Part shown: piece after piece, positions 46,017 to 58,870 of the stretch
How positions within the stretch are numbered: the first letter of the stretch is position 1
How the letters are laid out: the number at the start of each line of letters is the position of its first letter
Assembly: GCA_963969345.1 (NCBI GenBank)
Contig: OZ017767.1
Span: forward strand, 4,740,739 to 4,804,738
DNA: 64,000 bases
From: Turbatrix aceti
Lineage: Eukaryota > Nematoda > Chromadorea > Rhabditida > Panagrolaimidae
Direction: 5' to 3'
Notes under the pieces: generated by a model
What the model was told of the DNA's origin: nothing
Databases searched by the model: none
The model's input: only the letters and a program-made list of their open reading frames with translations
Translations under genes and position numbers: made by a program

Positions 46017-48195
46017 TCAAATGTCTATGTCCAATCCGTCAGATTCTTCGCCGATGGACACGGAGGGAGGGGTAGGAGGGCCAAGGAAATCGGACGAGAG
46101 AGATTCCGAATCCGGATCGTCCATCTGTGCTTGCTGCTTTTTGCCGGAGAATCCCCCATCGTTCGCCAGCACCGCGAGTAAAATGCCGGCCACACAGGCG
46201 CCATAAATGCCAGTGCACAGCAGAAAAGAGTCGTCATAAGGCGGTAGGTGCGGCGAAGATTCCTAAAAAAAAACAATTCCATATTCGGATATTTAGCCAG
46301 GTGCGCGCCGCCTACCCGGAACACGAAGAGAGAAGCAACACATCTGGCTGCGTTGGCTGTGATCTCGCTGCCAAGGAGCACCCGGATGCGCGTTTTTCGC
46401 TGCTGCTCGGCGGTGGACTCGAGTCTTGGCCGAATTTTTGCCATGTTGAGAACGAAGAACACCGCAAAGTGATCATCGATGCTAGATGTGGCTTTCGTGG
46501 CTTGGAAAGCCGTGCTGCGCAGGATCCCGTTGGGGAGAAAGTGCACCGCGAGACATTGCAGGCCTCCGAGTAGCGAAAACACTGCCAAAGGCACGGGGCC
46601 GGAGTTTACGAGAGGGAGAGTGACCACCGCGGCAACCAGGTAGTAGACGCCGAGAAGCAGCACTTCTGCAAAAAAGGGCAGACGACCTTCGAAGGATAGC
46701 TGCAGACTTGTGGACGTGAAAGCATTCAGGCTGCTGAAAAAGACGGAGAGTGGATGCTTCGTCGTTTGCAAAAAACATACTAGCAGAATATGAGCAGGAT
46801 GATTACGACGATTCCAGGACCGTGATATGGCACTGTTGGGGGGATCTAAAAAAAAACGTCGTAAGAAGCTGGATTCGCTCAAAATTCGCAACCTTCAGAT
46901 CTTCGTCACTTTTCATCAGCGGAGCAGAAACTGCGCTGGCCAGAGTGTTGTACGTCTTGCGGAGCTTGGAGATTTTTCCGACGCGATGCATCCATGAAGG
47001 TGATTCCTTGATCGTACTGAAATGCGTCGAAATCAACGGTAGAATTAGTTTTCCACAACTCACAATATGGCCAAGAAGAGAGCCGAGACCAGCGCTACAG
47101 CAAAGCCCAAAATGATTTGCCAGGGATCGACGAAGGTGTCGCACAGCCCCAGCACGAGGAAAGGCACAACCCTCGTCGCCAGTAGGCTATGGATTACGGT
47201 AACTTGCGTGGACACTTGCGTCCAGTCGAGCACTAAAGTGGACCCGTGACAGATCGTTTATCATAAAAATTTGGTTGGAAAAGATCTTCGAAACAAAGGA
47301 ATGAAGCGTCAAATTTCACGATTTTACAACCTGGCAAAGGCCAAAAAGACCAGTTTGTTTACGTCTTTGAATCAAGCGCACAGTGACTTACGCAGAACAA
47401 CCGCGCTGGCTAAGCACAGGCTGAGGCTAGCGGCGGTGAGGAATCGGGATGTGATTACGGCCCAGTTTAAGGTGACGAAAGCCGTCGCCACGAAGCCTCC
47501 GGCTGTAAATAGGGCCGTGGCAAAGAGCAGAGTGCGCGGACTGATCCTGAAAAACAAAAGAGTGACGGAAATGAGACGGAGACTGACTTACAGCTGAAAA
47601 AGCCACCAGGATTGGATGAGGGCGAGCAGAGAGCCTGCAAAAAAGGCCAGCAGGGGCAGACGGCCAATCAGGCCGGAAGGTACCTGCAAGTTATCACTAT
47701 GAAAAAAAAATTGGGTTTTGGAAATTCATACCGATTCTGAAATGAACACATCAATCACGCTTCGAGTTTCGTTGCCCTGAGGTTTGTGCTGGAGTTCAAA
47801 AGGTTTAACTGTGAGCAGAAGACCCCCAAAAAGAGCGCTGCTGACCAGCAACACCGAAAAAACCTAAAATACTCTCCAAATGAGCTGTTTTTTGGATTCC
47901 CGACTCACATGAGTACGGAGACCCGCAAGAGTACTCCCAGAACGCTGGAGAAGGCTTTCCATTACAATTTGAAACCTGAACAATGAGAACACCGTCTAGA
48001 AGCGTGTTGGTCATTGGGCGCCGACGCCGATGACTCTGCATGGTCGGGAGTCGATTGTTTCTACGTTTGTGAGTCATCTTCTTTTTCGTGCTCCTTCCGT
48101 GGTTTGGAAACAAAACTGGAAACTGCTCTGGCCAGCAACGAATTATTTTTTGGGCCAAAACTGTTGCTCGAGGAATTCGAATTTGAATAGAACAT
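46017..48195 (-). CDS. ten-helix membrane protein, XK/CED-8-like
   Basis: Read from 48195 down, ten exons (48065-48195, 47909-47975, 47732-47863, 47592-47683, 47392-47546, 47064-47232, 46893-47016, 46781-46845, 46316-46733, 46017-46262) join in phase to 532 residues. After a Ser/Asn-rich, charged head come about ten hydrophobic segments, for example VFSVLLVSSALFGGLLLTV, LLFATALFTAGGFVATAFVT, IVVIILLIFCYSLNAF and FFAEVLLLGVYYLVAAVVTL, and an acidic cytosolic tail ending GEESDGLDIDI. Order of helices and local patterns (RVV...; YS.NAF....LQL; VYYLV.A) resemble the XK/XKR scramblase family, but the PQL signature is not seen, so this is a weak inference. AATAAA on the minus strand at 46007-46012 is 5 nt after the stop. 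Confidence 0.7.
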
Positions 48196-48258
48196 CCAGA
48201 AAAACTTGGCGTGCTCACAACCGCAAACGCAGCCAGTTGGAGTACAGAGAGAAGTGTT
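48196..48258. promoter_or_regulatory. 63-bp divergent promoter gap
   Basis: Only 63 bp separate the two ATGs of the XK-like gene (minus) and the small acidic-tailed gene (plus). Their 5' UTRs and promoters must overlap or be shared. Confidence 0.5.
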
Positions 48259-48731
48259 ATGGCTGAACGTGAGGAAACTCGTGCGCGCAATGCCGAATGC
48301 TCTACTGGCGCCGCGGGCGACGCTCGCGATCTTTGTCGGAAGCGCAATCACGTCCATGTCGCGACCCCCCGTCCGGGGACGGAGAAACGCCGCCGCACCG
48401 CAACGGTCGATTCCTGCTTCTGAATCCCTCCACGATTGTTGTTTTATTTCAGGAGTCAACGAGGACCACGCTGATTGCACCGGAAACCACCACTCGCGAC
48501 GGGACACCTGTTCTGGCTTCCGTCGCGGAGTCTGCTGAAGTCACGCTACAAAGCCTCATCCAACGGCTCCGCGACGCCGTCTCTCGCTTGACTTGCACTG
48601 CCGCGGAGAAGCTTAGGGCCGATGTCACGAATATCGTCTTGCACGCTCAGATGGAGGGTCCTTCTTCTTCTGATGACGAAGACGACAGTGAACCCGCAGA
48701 GTGCTCAGAAATTGACAAAAAAACGTGTTGA
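48259..48731 (+). CDS. small Arg-rich protein with acidic tail, unrecognised
   Basis: Exons 48259-48405 and 48453-48731 join in phase 0 over a 47-nt intron (gtcgattcc to ttatttcag) to 141 residues. The N-terminal 50 residues are Arg/Glu-rich (MAEREETRARNAECS). The second half has a helix-rich core (ESAEVTLQSLIQRLRDAVSR, then AAEKLRADVTNIVLHAQ) and an acidic tail SSSDDEDDSEPAECSE. No domain is recognised; helix-plus-acidic-tail layout is loosely like the KEOPS subunit GON7, which I mention only as a test to run. AATAAA at 48740-48745 supports a real transcript. Confidence 0.6.
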
Positions 48732-48745
48732 ATTCGTTTAATAAA

Positions 48746-50358
48746 GGTGTTTTTGCTTGGACGACAGGTTTTTCGCCTGCTGGTTTTTGGTGCCGCAAGA
48801 AACGTAATTAGTCACTTCGAACTGAACCGAGGCGGACGAAGGCTGGATGGTATGTGCGGTTGAAATGGTTGTTGTCACCTGTTTTTCAGTTCTGGCCAGA
48901 CACGAGAAATGAATTGAAAAACAATGCTATCAGCAGCGGCTGGGCTGTGTCACCACTTTTGTCTTAACAAATTGTTATTTTGAATTTTTGTTCACGGATG
49001 AGGTGCGGATGATTTTCTGACACTTCAAAGACGCTCAAAGTTCGAAAAAAAGGAATTTAGGGATTATAAACTTGGTAATCGCTAGTTTAGAAGGAGTGGC
49101 GACTGAATCCTAAGTTAGACACCTTTTACGCCCGTAAAGACGGGATTAATCCGGCTGCTGTCCGGAGCGCGGCATTTGTTGTCCGCGCTCGCCCTAGTGT
49201 TTTGCGCGTGTCTTTGTGGTCCCTACCTGCCCGATTGTCATCACTGGGGCAAGATTTGGGTTGACAGGAACGTGTTGTGCGTTCACCGAGCAGCTGAGCA
49301 ACGGGCGTTCGTTTGTTCTTTCGACGGGTATGAATCGAGTCGCCTCTAGCTACACGCGTCTCGTCTCGCTTGTTGTTGTGCACCTGATTGCGCGGCAGCC
49401 TAACCGCACCAGATTCCGGTTCCGCACAGCAGCACCAGATGTTTGCCCCGGGAAGGCGGTCACGGTGGTGTCATGTCTTTTCTTTGTCCTGGTTACCTTT
49501 GGGGCGACGAAGCCGAAGCCGCGTACGCTCCCAGCAGCCCCGGCTAATTCGCGGAAGCGTCGAAGATGGGATGGCGACGACGGAAGAGCTTACGATGTCG
49601 GCTCAGGCCTGTTTCCTCTTTTCTCGGTCTCTGCCAAAACCCGTGCCATCAATATAGGGACTGGACAGCCTTCAAAATGTTTGCGGCGCGGTCAAACATT
49701 TTTCGAAAAAGGAAAAACAAATTTCCGTTTGTTTCACTTTCGCTTGCTCAGTGGTGTCGTACCGGGGAGATGCGAGGCGAGGCAGGCGTCAGTGCCTCTG
49801 GGATCCTCAGGCCGCAACAGGCGCTGCGATTTGTGCCAGCCACGCCGCGCCCCACCCCGTCTGGCTGCGTCATTGGCATGCCACCTCAGTCAGTCGTCCA
49901 CCACGCCTATTATCCTTCGCGCGCCTTTCAGTGCATTGCTTGGCTCGCCAGAGACGTAAAACGTGCTCTCGGGCAAAAGCCGCATGCTCGCGGCGATGTT
50001 TGTGTTTCTAGATGTCATCGTTGTCAATTTCCTCGTACGCGTAGTTTCCCAATCAGGAAACTGTTCACCAAACATTTTTCACGTGTCTCTTTGCGGGGAC
50101 GGTTTCGTCGGGGAACACAGCTACTATTGCTGAACTCATCCCCCTCCACTCTCGACGACCGCACTCGTCCCCATACCTCTCAAGACACATTTCCCAGCTT
50201 TTTTGCGTACAAATAGTGAGTGTTGTTCGACGTTTTGTGTACATGTTGACGCGTATTTGGGGTAGTTTCGTTCTCGTGCTGCTCCTTATCGTTTGTCATA
50301 CGCGAGCAAGCGAGCGCGGCGTGATACATCAAAGAAGCAAACGTCCCTCGACGAAGAC
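48746..50358. other. gene-poor region of 1.6 kb
   Basis: No supported gene. Probably promoter and 5' region of the aldehyde dehydrogenase in its last part. Confidence 0.4.
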
Positions 50359-50367
50359 TGTCTTCAG
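50359..50367 (+). promoter_or_regulatory. candidate trans-splice acceptor of aldehyde dehydrogenase gene
   Basis: tgtcttcag ends two to three bases before ATG 50370. Confidence 0.4.
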
Positions 50368-50369
50368 GG

Positions 50370-52496
<2,127 letters not shown>

Positions 52497-52713
52497 TCTT
52501 CCGTCACATTCACTTTTGTAAACAGTCACCCCCACCGCTGCCAGACGGCAAATAAAGTTTCTCACAGCGATAACAAATTTATACGGAAAGAAAGACAACT
52601 AGGAATGTGAGTGCACGTCATAGGCAACAATGATCTCGGCGGAGGATCCGCCATCCCGTTCGACGGAACACGTAGGAGGGCAGTGCGCAGACCAGACACC
52701 GGGGGTTGGCTGG

Positions 52714-53733
52714 CTACACGTGTATTACCTCGGGGAGAGCAGGGTGGGTGTTGGGTGGAAGCGAAGCCGCCGTATTCACCACCACTGGAGTCCTGGGCGG
52801 CGTAGCTGCCGACGGAGAGCAGCAGTCTTCGTAGCTCGGCAGCACCACCGACGACGTCTCCGAAACCGAAGGCGAAACACAGGTCGGCGAAGGACAACAC
52901 GAAGACGAAAACTGCGGTGGAGGAGGGAAGTTAGCAGGCAACCGGATAGCGACCTCGTAGGGAGGGGGCGGCTGACACGGCCAGCCAAGCAGGTCGCTCA
53001 CCGACATCCGACGTCGTCGGGCCGATAGTCCTGCGGGTCCAGAAGTTCGTTGTCTGGCGGCCTCGGCACGCTGTGAGTACAGCCTGCATCCGAAGGTGAG
53101 CAAGAACACGGCGAAGAAGACCCCGATCGTGACTCCTGCAGCCAGGCCGGAGGTCACTGAGACGTGGTCTGAAAAAAGTCCTGTAAAACCCCAAATCTCG
53201 TCGAAAAAGAAACCAACTGTCTTGGACATCGTTTGCATAATACTTGTCCCAGGAGATGGGCTTGTAGCTCTGGTAGGGCCACATGAATTCCGTCGTGGTG
53301 ACGTTGGCAGGTCGGCGACCGGCAGAGTCGCCCAGAAGGCCGACGAAGGAGCGGTAGGCCCCGGCGGTGGCCGCTGTGGTATCAGAAACAACGGGGGCTT
53401 CTGTAGAGGACTGCGAAGACGTGGAAGGCGCCACGATATATGCTGGGTTGACGATGACACCGATGGAGTTGTCAATAAACGGATTTCGATACCGCCATGT
53501 CAGCGGGAACGAGGGATGCGGAGGCAGCGAGCGGTATCCCCGGTTTGGTATTGAACGAGGACGAGAGAGTGCTTCAATGGGAGCTGAAAAACAAACGAAC
53601 GCGGTTTACGATCGTTACCGACGTCAGGTGCAACAAAGGAAAATTTAGTTAGAGGTGCACGCCTGAAAAAGACAAGGCCACGGGTTGCGTTGCGTCGGTC
53701 TACGGGGGAAAAGGGGCAGAACGAAGGATGCAT
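52714..53733 (-). CDS. single-pass membrane protein with PPxY motif
   Basis: Read from 53733 down, exons 53619-53733, 53218-53583 and 52714-53168 give 311 residues. A Ser/Thr/Pro-rich outer part with NVTTTEF is followed by one membrane helix (GLAAGVTIGVFFAVFLLTFG) and a cytosolic tail with an Arg-rich stop-transfer, PPPPYEVA (a PPxY motif for WW-domain E3 ligases), LPSYEDC, and Pro-rich sequence to PEVIHV. Such a build is common in NEDD4-binding adaptors and Shisa-like proteins. The 5' end is uncertain: the ATG at 53733 gives no signal peptide, and the first intron would be only 35 nt. The last two exons, joined over a 49-nt intron after VQD, are well supported. Confidence 0.6.
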
Positions 53734-54086
53734 GCGGTGCCGATGCTAAAAAAACAGGTGCGCGACAAAGGGCCCGGACTGTCGCCGACCTTTTGTAAAT
53801 AAATTAGAAAGTAGTCAATGCGCGCGCCAGATTGATTCCGATTCAGTAGACAATTAATGAAGGTATTTTTCTGGTTGCAAGCTGCCTAAGTCGGTGTCTC
53901 ATGCCTGTTAAATAAATACATCTGGTTGCTATAAACTGGTGCCACCAATAACAATAATGGCCCGCAATTCGGAGTTCACGACAATTTTTATAAAAATAAA
54001 CCAGTTTTAGCCACAATCACAATTATAGTTTCGAAAAAAATATATCAAAATGTTACAGAAGCGGCAAAACAATTATTGTAGCGGGA
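53734..54086. other. intergenic, AT-rich
   Basis: A tttttttag acceptor-like sequence on the minus strand stands 12 nt before ATG 53733. No gene seen. Confidence 0.4.
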
Positions 54087-54087
54087 C

Positions 54088-54093
54088 AAAAAA
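54088..54093 (-). terminator. RNA polymerase III terminator
   Basis: Six A on the plus strand, i.e. T6 on the minus strand, four bases after the tRNA 3' end. Confidence 0.75.
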
Positions 54094-54097
54094 CTTT

Positions 54098-54170
54098 CGA
54101 TCCTGGCAGGATTCGAACCTACAATCTTCTGCTCCGTAGGCAGACGCGTTATCCATTGCGCCACAGGACC
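54098..54170 (-). tRNA. tRNA-Arg (ACG)
   Basis: On the minus strand the 73-nt sequence begins GGTCCTGTGGCGCAATGG and folds as a full cloverleaf: acceptor GGTCCTG/CAGGATC with one G:U, anticodon stem TCTGC/GCAGA around loop CTACGGA, and T arm GTAGG-TTCGAAT-CCTGC. Loop position gives anticodon ACG (read as ICG), arginine. The A box (TGGCGCAATGG) and B box (GGTTCGAATCC-type) are intact and there is no intron. Discriminator base is G. Confidence 0.95.
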
Positions 54171-57100
54171 ACGTTTTTCCGCCTACCATGGGACTATGAA
54201 AGCAGCTTAGTACGCACATTATTGCACCGTAAATTTTGACACAAAATTAATAAAAAAAGACTTTTAATACTAAACATTAGCTTTAAATGTGTACTAAAAA
54301 CGAAATAAGTAGCACAGTAATAGCAGCAGGTGCGGGAGCGAACATCAAGCGAGCACTCTTCCTGGCGGTTTGCTGCAAACAATGCCTAGCTTGCCAGCCC
54401 GGTGACCACCCTGGGAAGCGACAATAGCCTTGATTCGCACTGAAGCGCGTCGTGTGCTGGATCATGGTTGCATGTGACCGGTCCTCAGCTCAACGGTCGG
54501 CCCCCCGCTCGGAATCGCATACCAGCTGCGAAAAACAGGCATCGCGTAGAAAAAAACGGCAACCAAAGCCTTGAGAAGGCGACAGTTTTTAAAACGATGA
54601 AAACAGCTTTAAAAACTATCTAGCAGGGCTTCGTTGGCGGCTTACAAGAAAAAGCGGTTTACGAGGTCTGTTTTCTTCAGCCGAGTCGTTACCGGAAGTC
54701 GGCATCCCGCTTACATGAGTAAGAACAAAGCCGCCTGACCAAAAGATTACAGGTGGCGAAACATGCTGCCTACAACGCCGCCGACAAACAAAAAACAAAA
54801 AAAGAAACCTCTGGAAACAGCATTGCCAGCGGGCATGCCTGCCAAGGAGAGTGAAAGCAAAAGACACGCCCGGGTCGAATGAAGTCAGCAATCGCGCAGC
54901 AAAGCAACAAATAGATCAGGCCTGATGGACTCACGCGCGCAGGCAGGCACGAGGCCAAACAACAGCCCCCGGGTGGAACTGGTTCCGCGTAGCCCCGTTG
55001 TTGTCGTGAACACACGCCATGTTGCGCCATCACCCCAAAATTGCGTTACGTTGAATTCGGGGACGCGCGGAAATACAAAAAAACGGCCTGCGCAAGAGAG
55101 GCTGCCTGATTGATCGGCGGAGGGAGCTGTAGCAAAGGTAGGGGAGCCGGTGTTCCTCGTAATGGCCCCCACTTATGTAGCTGGCCCGTGCGCGTGTGCG
55201 AGTCACTCAAATTGCATTCATCCGAACACCTGGCGTTGATTGTGCAATTAAATATGATATAATAGTTATCGGGGTAATTGAAAGACGCCCTGTGGCACGG
55301 AAGTAGAAAGCCAAGACAAGTTTCATTAGCCAATCAGATTTTGACTTCTGATTGGGCCAATCAGACGGAAACTTGACTTCGCAGCGTTCAACAGCGGTGA
55401 TAAACAAGAGCACGATCTAAATACCAGCTACTTATGGAAACTGATGTCTGACGCCGCAAACCGTTGTAAGAGGCTTTTGATTACGTCGAAAGGACTTCTG
55501 ACGTCCTCCGCTGCGCGCAATGGTTGCATGCAAAGCTCATAACAGTCAAAATCCAAGATCATGAATGAGTAAGGTAAATTTACAAAAATACACCTTTCGG
55601 TGTCAGAAATGGCTATTAGGGCGCCAAAAATAGACCTGCTGAATCAAAAAACTTACCCATGAGCAGCAGAACACGCTGCAGGTAGAGGGAAGACGTCGGG
55701 GTTGAGGACAGATGCACTACTCAAATACCACTTTGGAGTCAGCGAGCAGGACTTTCTTTTCTTCCTGAAATAGGAAAACATGAGGAAAACAACAACCCAA
55801 AATAGCATGATCCGGCAACATGCAATTGCAAACGCGGTCCCGGTTCGATACAAAACCAAATTCCAGACAACGCTGAAGAGTTGGGTTTGCCACGATTTAT
55901 TACAAAACGGTTTCCATTACAGATGCTGCACATAACCCGCCACATGGCACGACATTTATGACAGGGAAGAGGGCAAGTAAATGAGTCGAGGAGAACGGCG
56001 AGCGGCGAAATAATGGGGCAGCGGACTCGTCCCACAATTGCCGCCTACAGACGGCGGGGGCGCGCAGCCGATTACAGGGTGCCGTGAGTTCGCTCCAACC
56101 ACGTTGGAGCACGTGAAAGACAACAAGATGTTCATCTTGCGCGGGTACAATTGCTCAGGCAAAACCTTTTGTCGCGTGTTTTATCCACCCACCCATCCCT
56201 TTCGGGAAAGTCCCTTCACCGGACTTGTTCGTAAAATTAAAAATGAATGGAGATGGGCCAGTAAAAAGCCAGAACTGCGGGCCTAAATGGTCAATCAACC
56301 GTTGTCGTTTTTCGTGAGTGGGTAACCTTCGGGTTAGATCAAAACACGATTATTTTGCCGGAGATGGGGTTGTCATTTTAAAACGCTTGTAAGTCAATCC
56401 AAGCTAGCAAAAAATACCTGCCCGACAATGGCACAAGCGCCCCAGACGTGAGTCAACATCCGATTTGTTCCTTTTGTGCAAGTTTGCAGACGAACCTGCA
56501 GATATTTTTCTGACAACCACGCCCCTTGAACACGGCATTTTGTGATGTCTGTCTACCACAAAACGTGGGAAACGAGACAGCTGACAAACCTACCCACATG
56601 GATGACCTTTTTTAAAAAACAAGCGGTTATTTGCTGCAAACGATGCCTTTTGAACCAGGCTGAATTGCTGCAAACTCACAAGACCCGGAAAATCACCTCG
56701 TGCCTCATCCAAAAGGTCAAAAAGGTCGTCGAAGGTGTGTTCATGTGTTCAGCCACATGAACAATATGTTTCTCAACGACGGAACTACGATATAACTGAT
56801 TCGACAAAGTCATAACACGATTCCGATTTCCTGGAATTCATCGAAAGCAGACTTTTTGTTGGCAGAAGTGAAAAAGAAAAGTGCAAAGGAGCTTCAAAGC
56901 CGTCTGGGGAAATTCTCAACTTCTCAAATTGCATTCCATACGCCAAAAAACACGCTCAATGGCAATTATAGCGATTAAAACCGACAACCTATCCAAACGC
57001 AAAAAACTGGCGCCCAGACAGAGAAAGTGCAACACGTTTAGACAAAAGCGGTCATTGAGTTGACAGAGCGACCGGATGGCCCCGACCCAGAGGTGGAGCA

Positions 57101-58839
57101 TTGGGGGATGGCAGATGACAGAAGTACAGATACCAAAGATAAGACCGGAGTGACGCGGAAGCACGATGCCCCGGGCTGGAGGAGTTGTGGAAATGAGCTG
57201 CTTACTGTAAGCAGGTAATTATGACCCCATACGACGCGCACAAGTAAGCCGATTATCCTGGGGATATTTAGACAAGCACGCGTCTTGTTTTCAGCTGCCA
57301 CACGCATGTTGAGGCTTCATACGTTTCGGGCAGAAGTACAAACCAGAAGCCACTGAGATCATCGCTTCGCTGGGAAAGGAAGCACTTTGCCGCACGAGGC
57401 AGCATACAATTCCGAGATTTTCCGAGAGAAACCCCAGAATCGAAACGCAGCCATCTCCCAAAATCGCAAAAAGCGAAATCAAGTGAGTGAGTTACTAGAG
57501 GTACCGGCCCGAGCCATTCCGGTTTGTCGACGAGTTTCGGCAGGATTGCGTATCTGCTCTGCGATTAACTTTACTGGCGCTGACCGGATCTGTTTCGCAA
57601 TTGTTGTGCAACTTTGCATGGTCAAAAAAACTGGAATCGAGCTCACGGACAACATTGCGCTAAATGAGCAGTGGACCGACCTGTGCGGGATTAAGTCTCA
57701 TCTTTGGTATTGCAACCCGGCAATGACATCGAAGACGACGTAACTAGAAGGATTAGTTACGAAGAACAAACACAGGTCACGTCAGCGAGCTAATTTGAGC
57801 CAGGTGCCGTCTCTGATTGGCTATGAACTCAAAATTCAAGGAACGTGTGTTCCTTTGCAAAGAAATCCCACAGAGTTTTTATTTTCACAATGAGATTAAG
57901 TCCGCGTCATGGGATTTTGTGTTCAGGGAAACATTTTATCCGCGTTTGTTTGCAATTTTTTGATTTATGTTCGAGAATCTGGCGCCAGCAAATTCCCCAC
58001 AAAGGAAAACGTCGTCTTTTTGCCCGAAAATATAAGAATGGTTTTTCGACTGACTGGCCAAGTAAGGAGCAGTCAAAGTCTCTCTTTCGTGCGTCGTGGC
58101 TGCCAAAACTGGCCGCACAATTGCCATTGTTTTTTTCAGTTGATTTTGCCCGACTGCCAAATTAATTCTACCACTTAGACTAAATCGCCGTTTCTTGCCC
58201 GAAAATATAAGAATGGTTTTTCGACTGACTGGCCAAGTAAGGAGCAGTCAAAGTCTCTCTTTCGTGCGTCGTGGCTGCCAAAACTGGCCGCACAATTGCC
58301 ATTGTTTTTTTCAGTTGATTTTGCACGACTGCCAAATTAATTCTACCACTTGGACTAAATCGCCGTTTTTCGGTCGTTTTTTGCCCGAAAATAAAAGAAG
58401 GGTTTGCATCGTTTTTTGACTGACTGAAGAATGGTTTGGCTGGTGTCGGTTGATCAGTTGCGCGCGCCGCCGCAAATTGCCGGCACTTTCTGGTGGTGAA
58501 CTTGAGTTGCTATTTTTATAACAAAAAAAATAGAAATTTATAGAAAATTATAGCATAGAAAAATATCTATTCGAATCTCCGATGCGGAGGATCACCAAAA
58601 GTAACAAAATAAGGAAAAAATGTTATTCACAAAATCGTGATTTCCAAAAGTAATAAAATAGCGTTAAAAATGTTATCCATGAATTTTTGATCAAAACAAA
58701 GTATCCATTAATTTTAAAATAAACGGCCATAAATCATGTTTGGCAAGCAAACTCCCAATCATGCGCTTCAAGCCTCCTGTTCAACGTAGTACTTTGCGCC
58801 TTCGCCGAATGAGTGAAACCAGGAATAAAATCCCAACAA
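54171..58839. other. gene-poor region of 4.7 kb
   Basis: Largest gene-free stretch after the window start. Frames are short and overlap on both strands, and no domains were seen. It contains a 175-bp tandem duplication at 58021-58370. Confidence 0.5.
58021..58440 (+). repeat. 175-bp tandem duplication with a degenerate third copy
   Basis: Unit 1 is 58021-58195, unit 2 is 58196-58370; both begin tgcccgaaaatataagaatg and differ at very few positions (for example gcccg/gcacg and ttaga/ttgga). A shorter, decayed third copy starts near 58387 (tgcccgaaaataaaagaagg) and keeps the tgactgactg motif. Near identity points to a recent event. Confidence 0.9.
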
Positions 58840-58870
58840 TTTATTACATTTAACAAAAAAATACACGATT

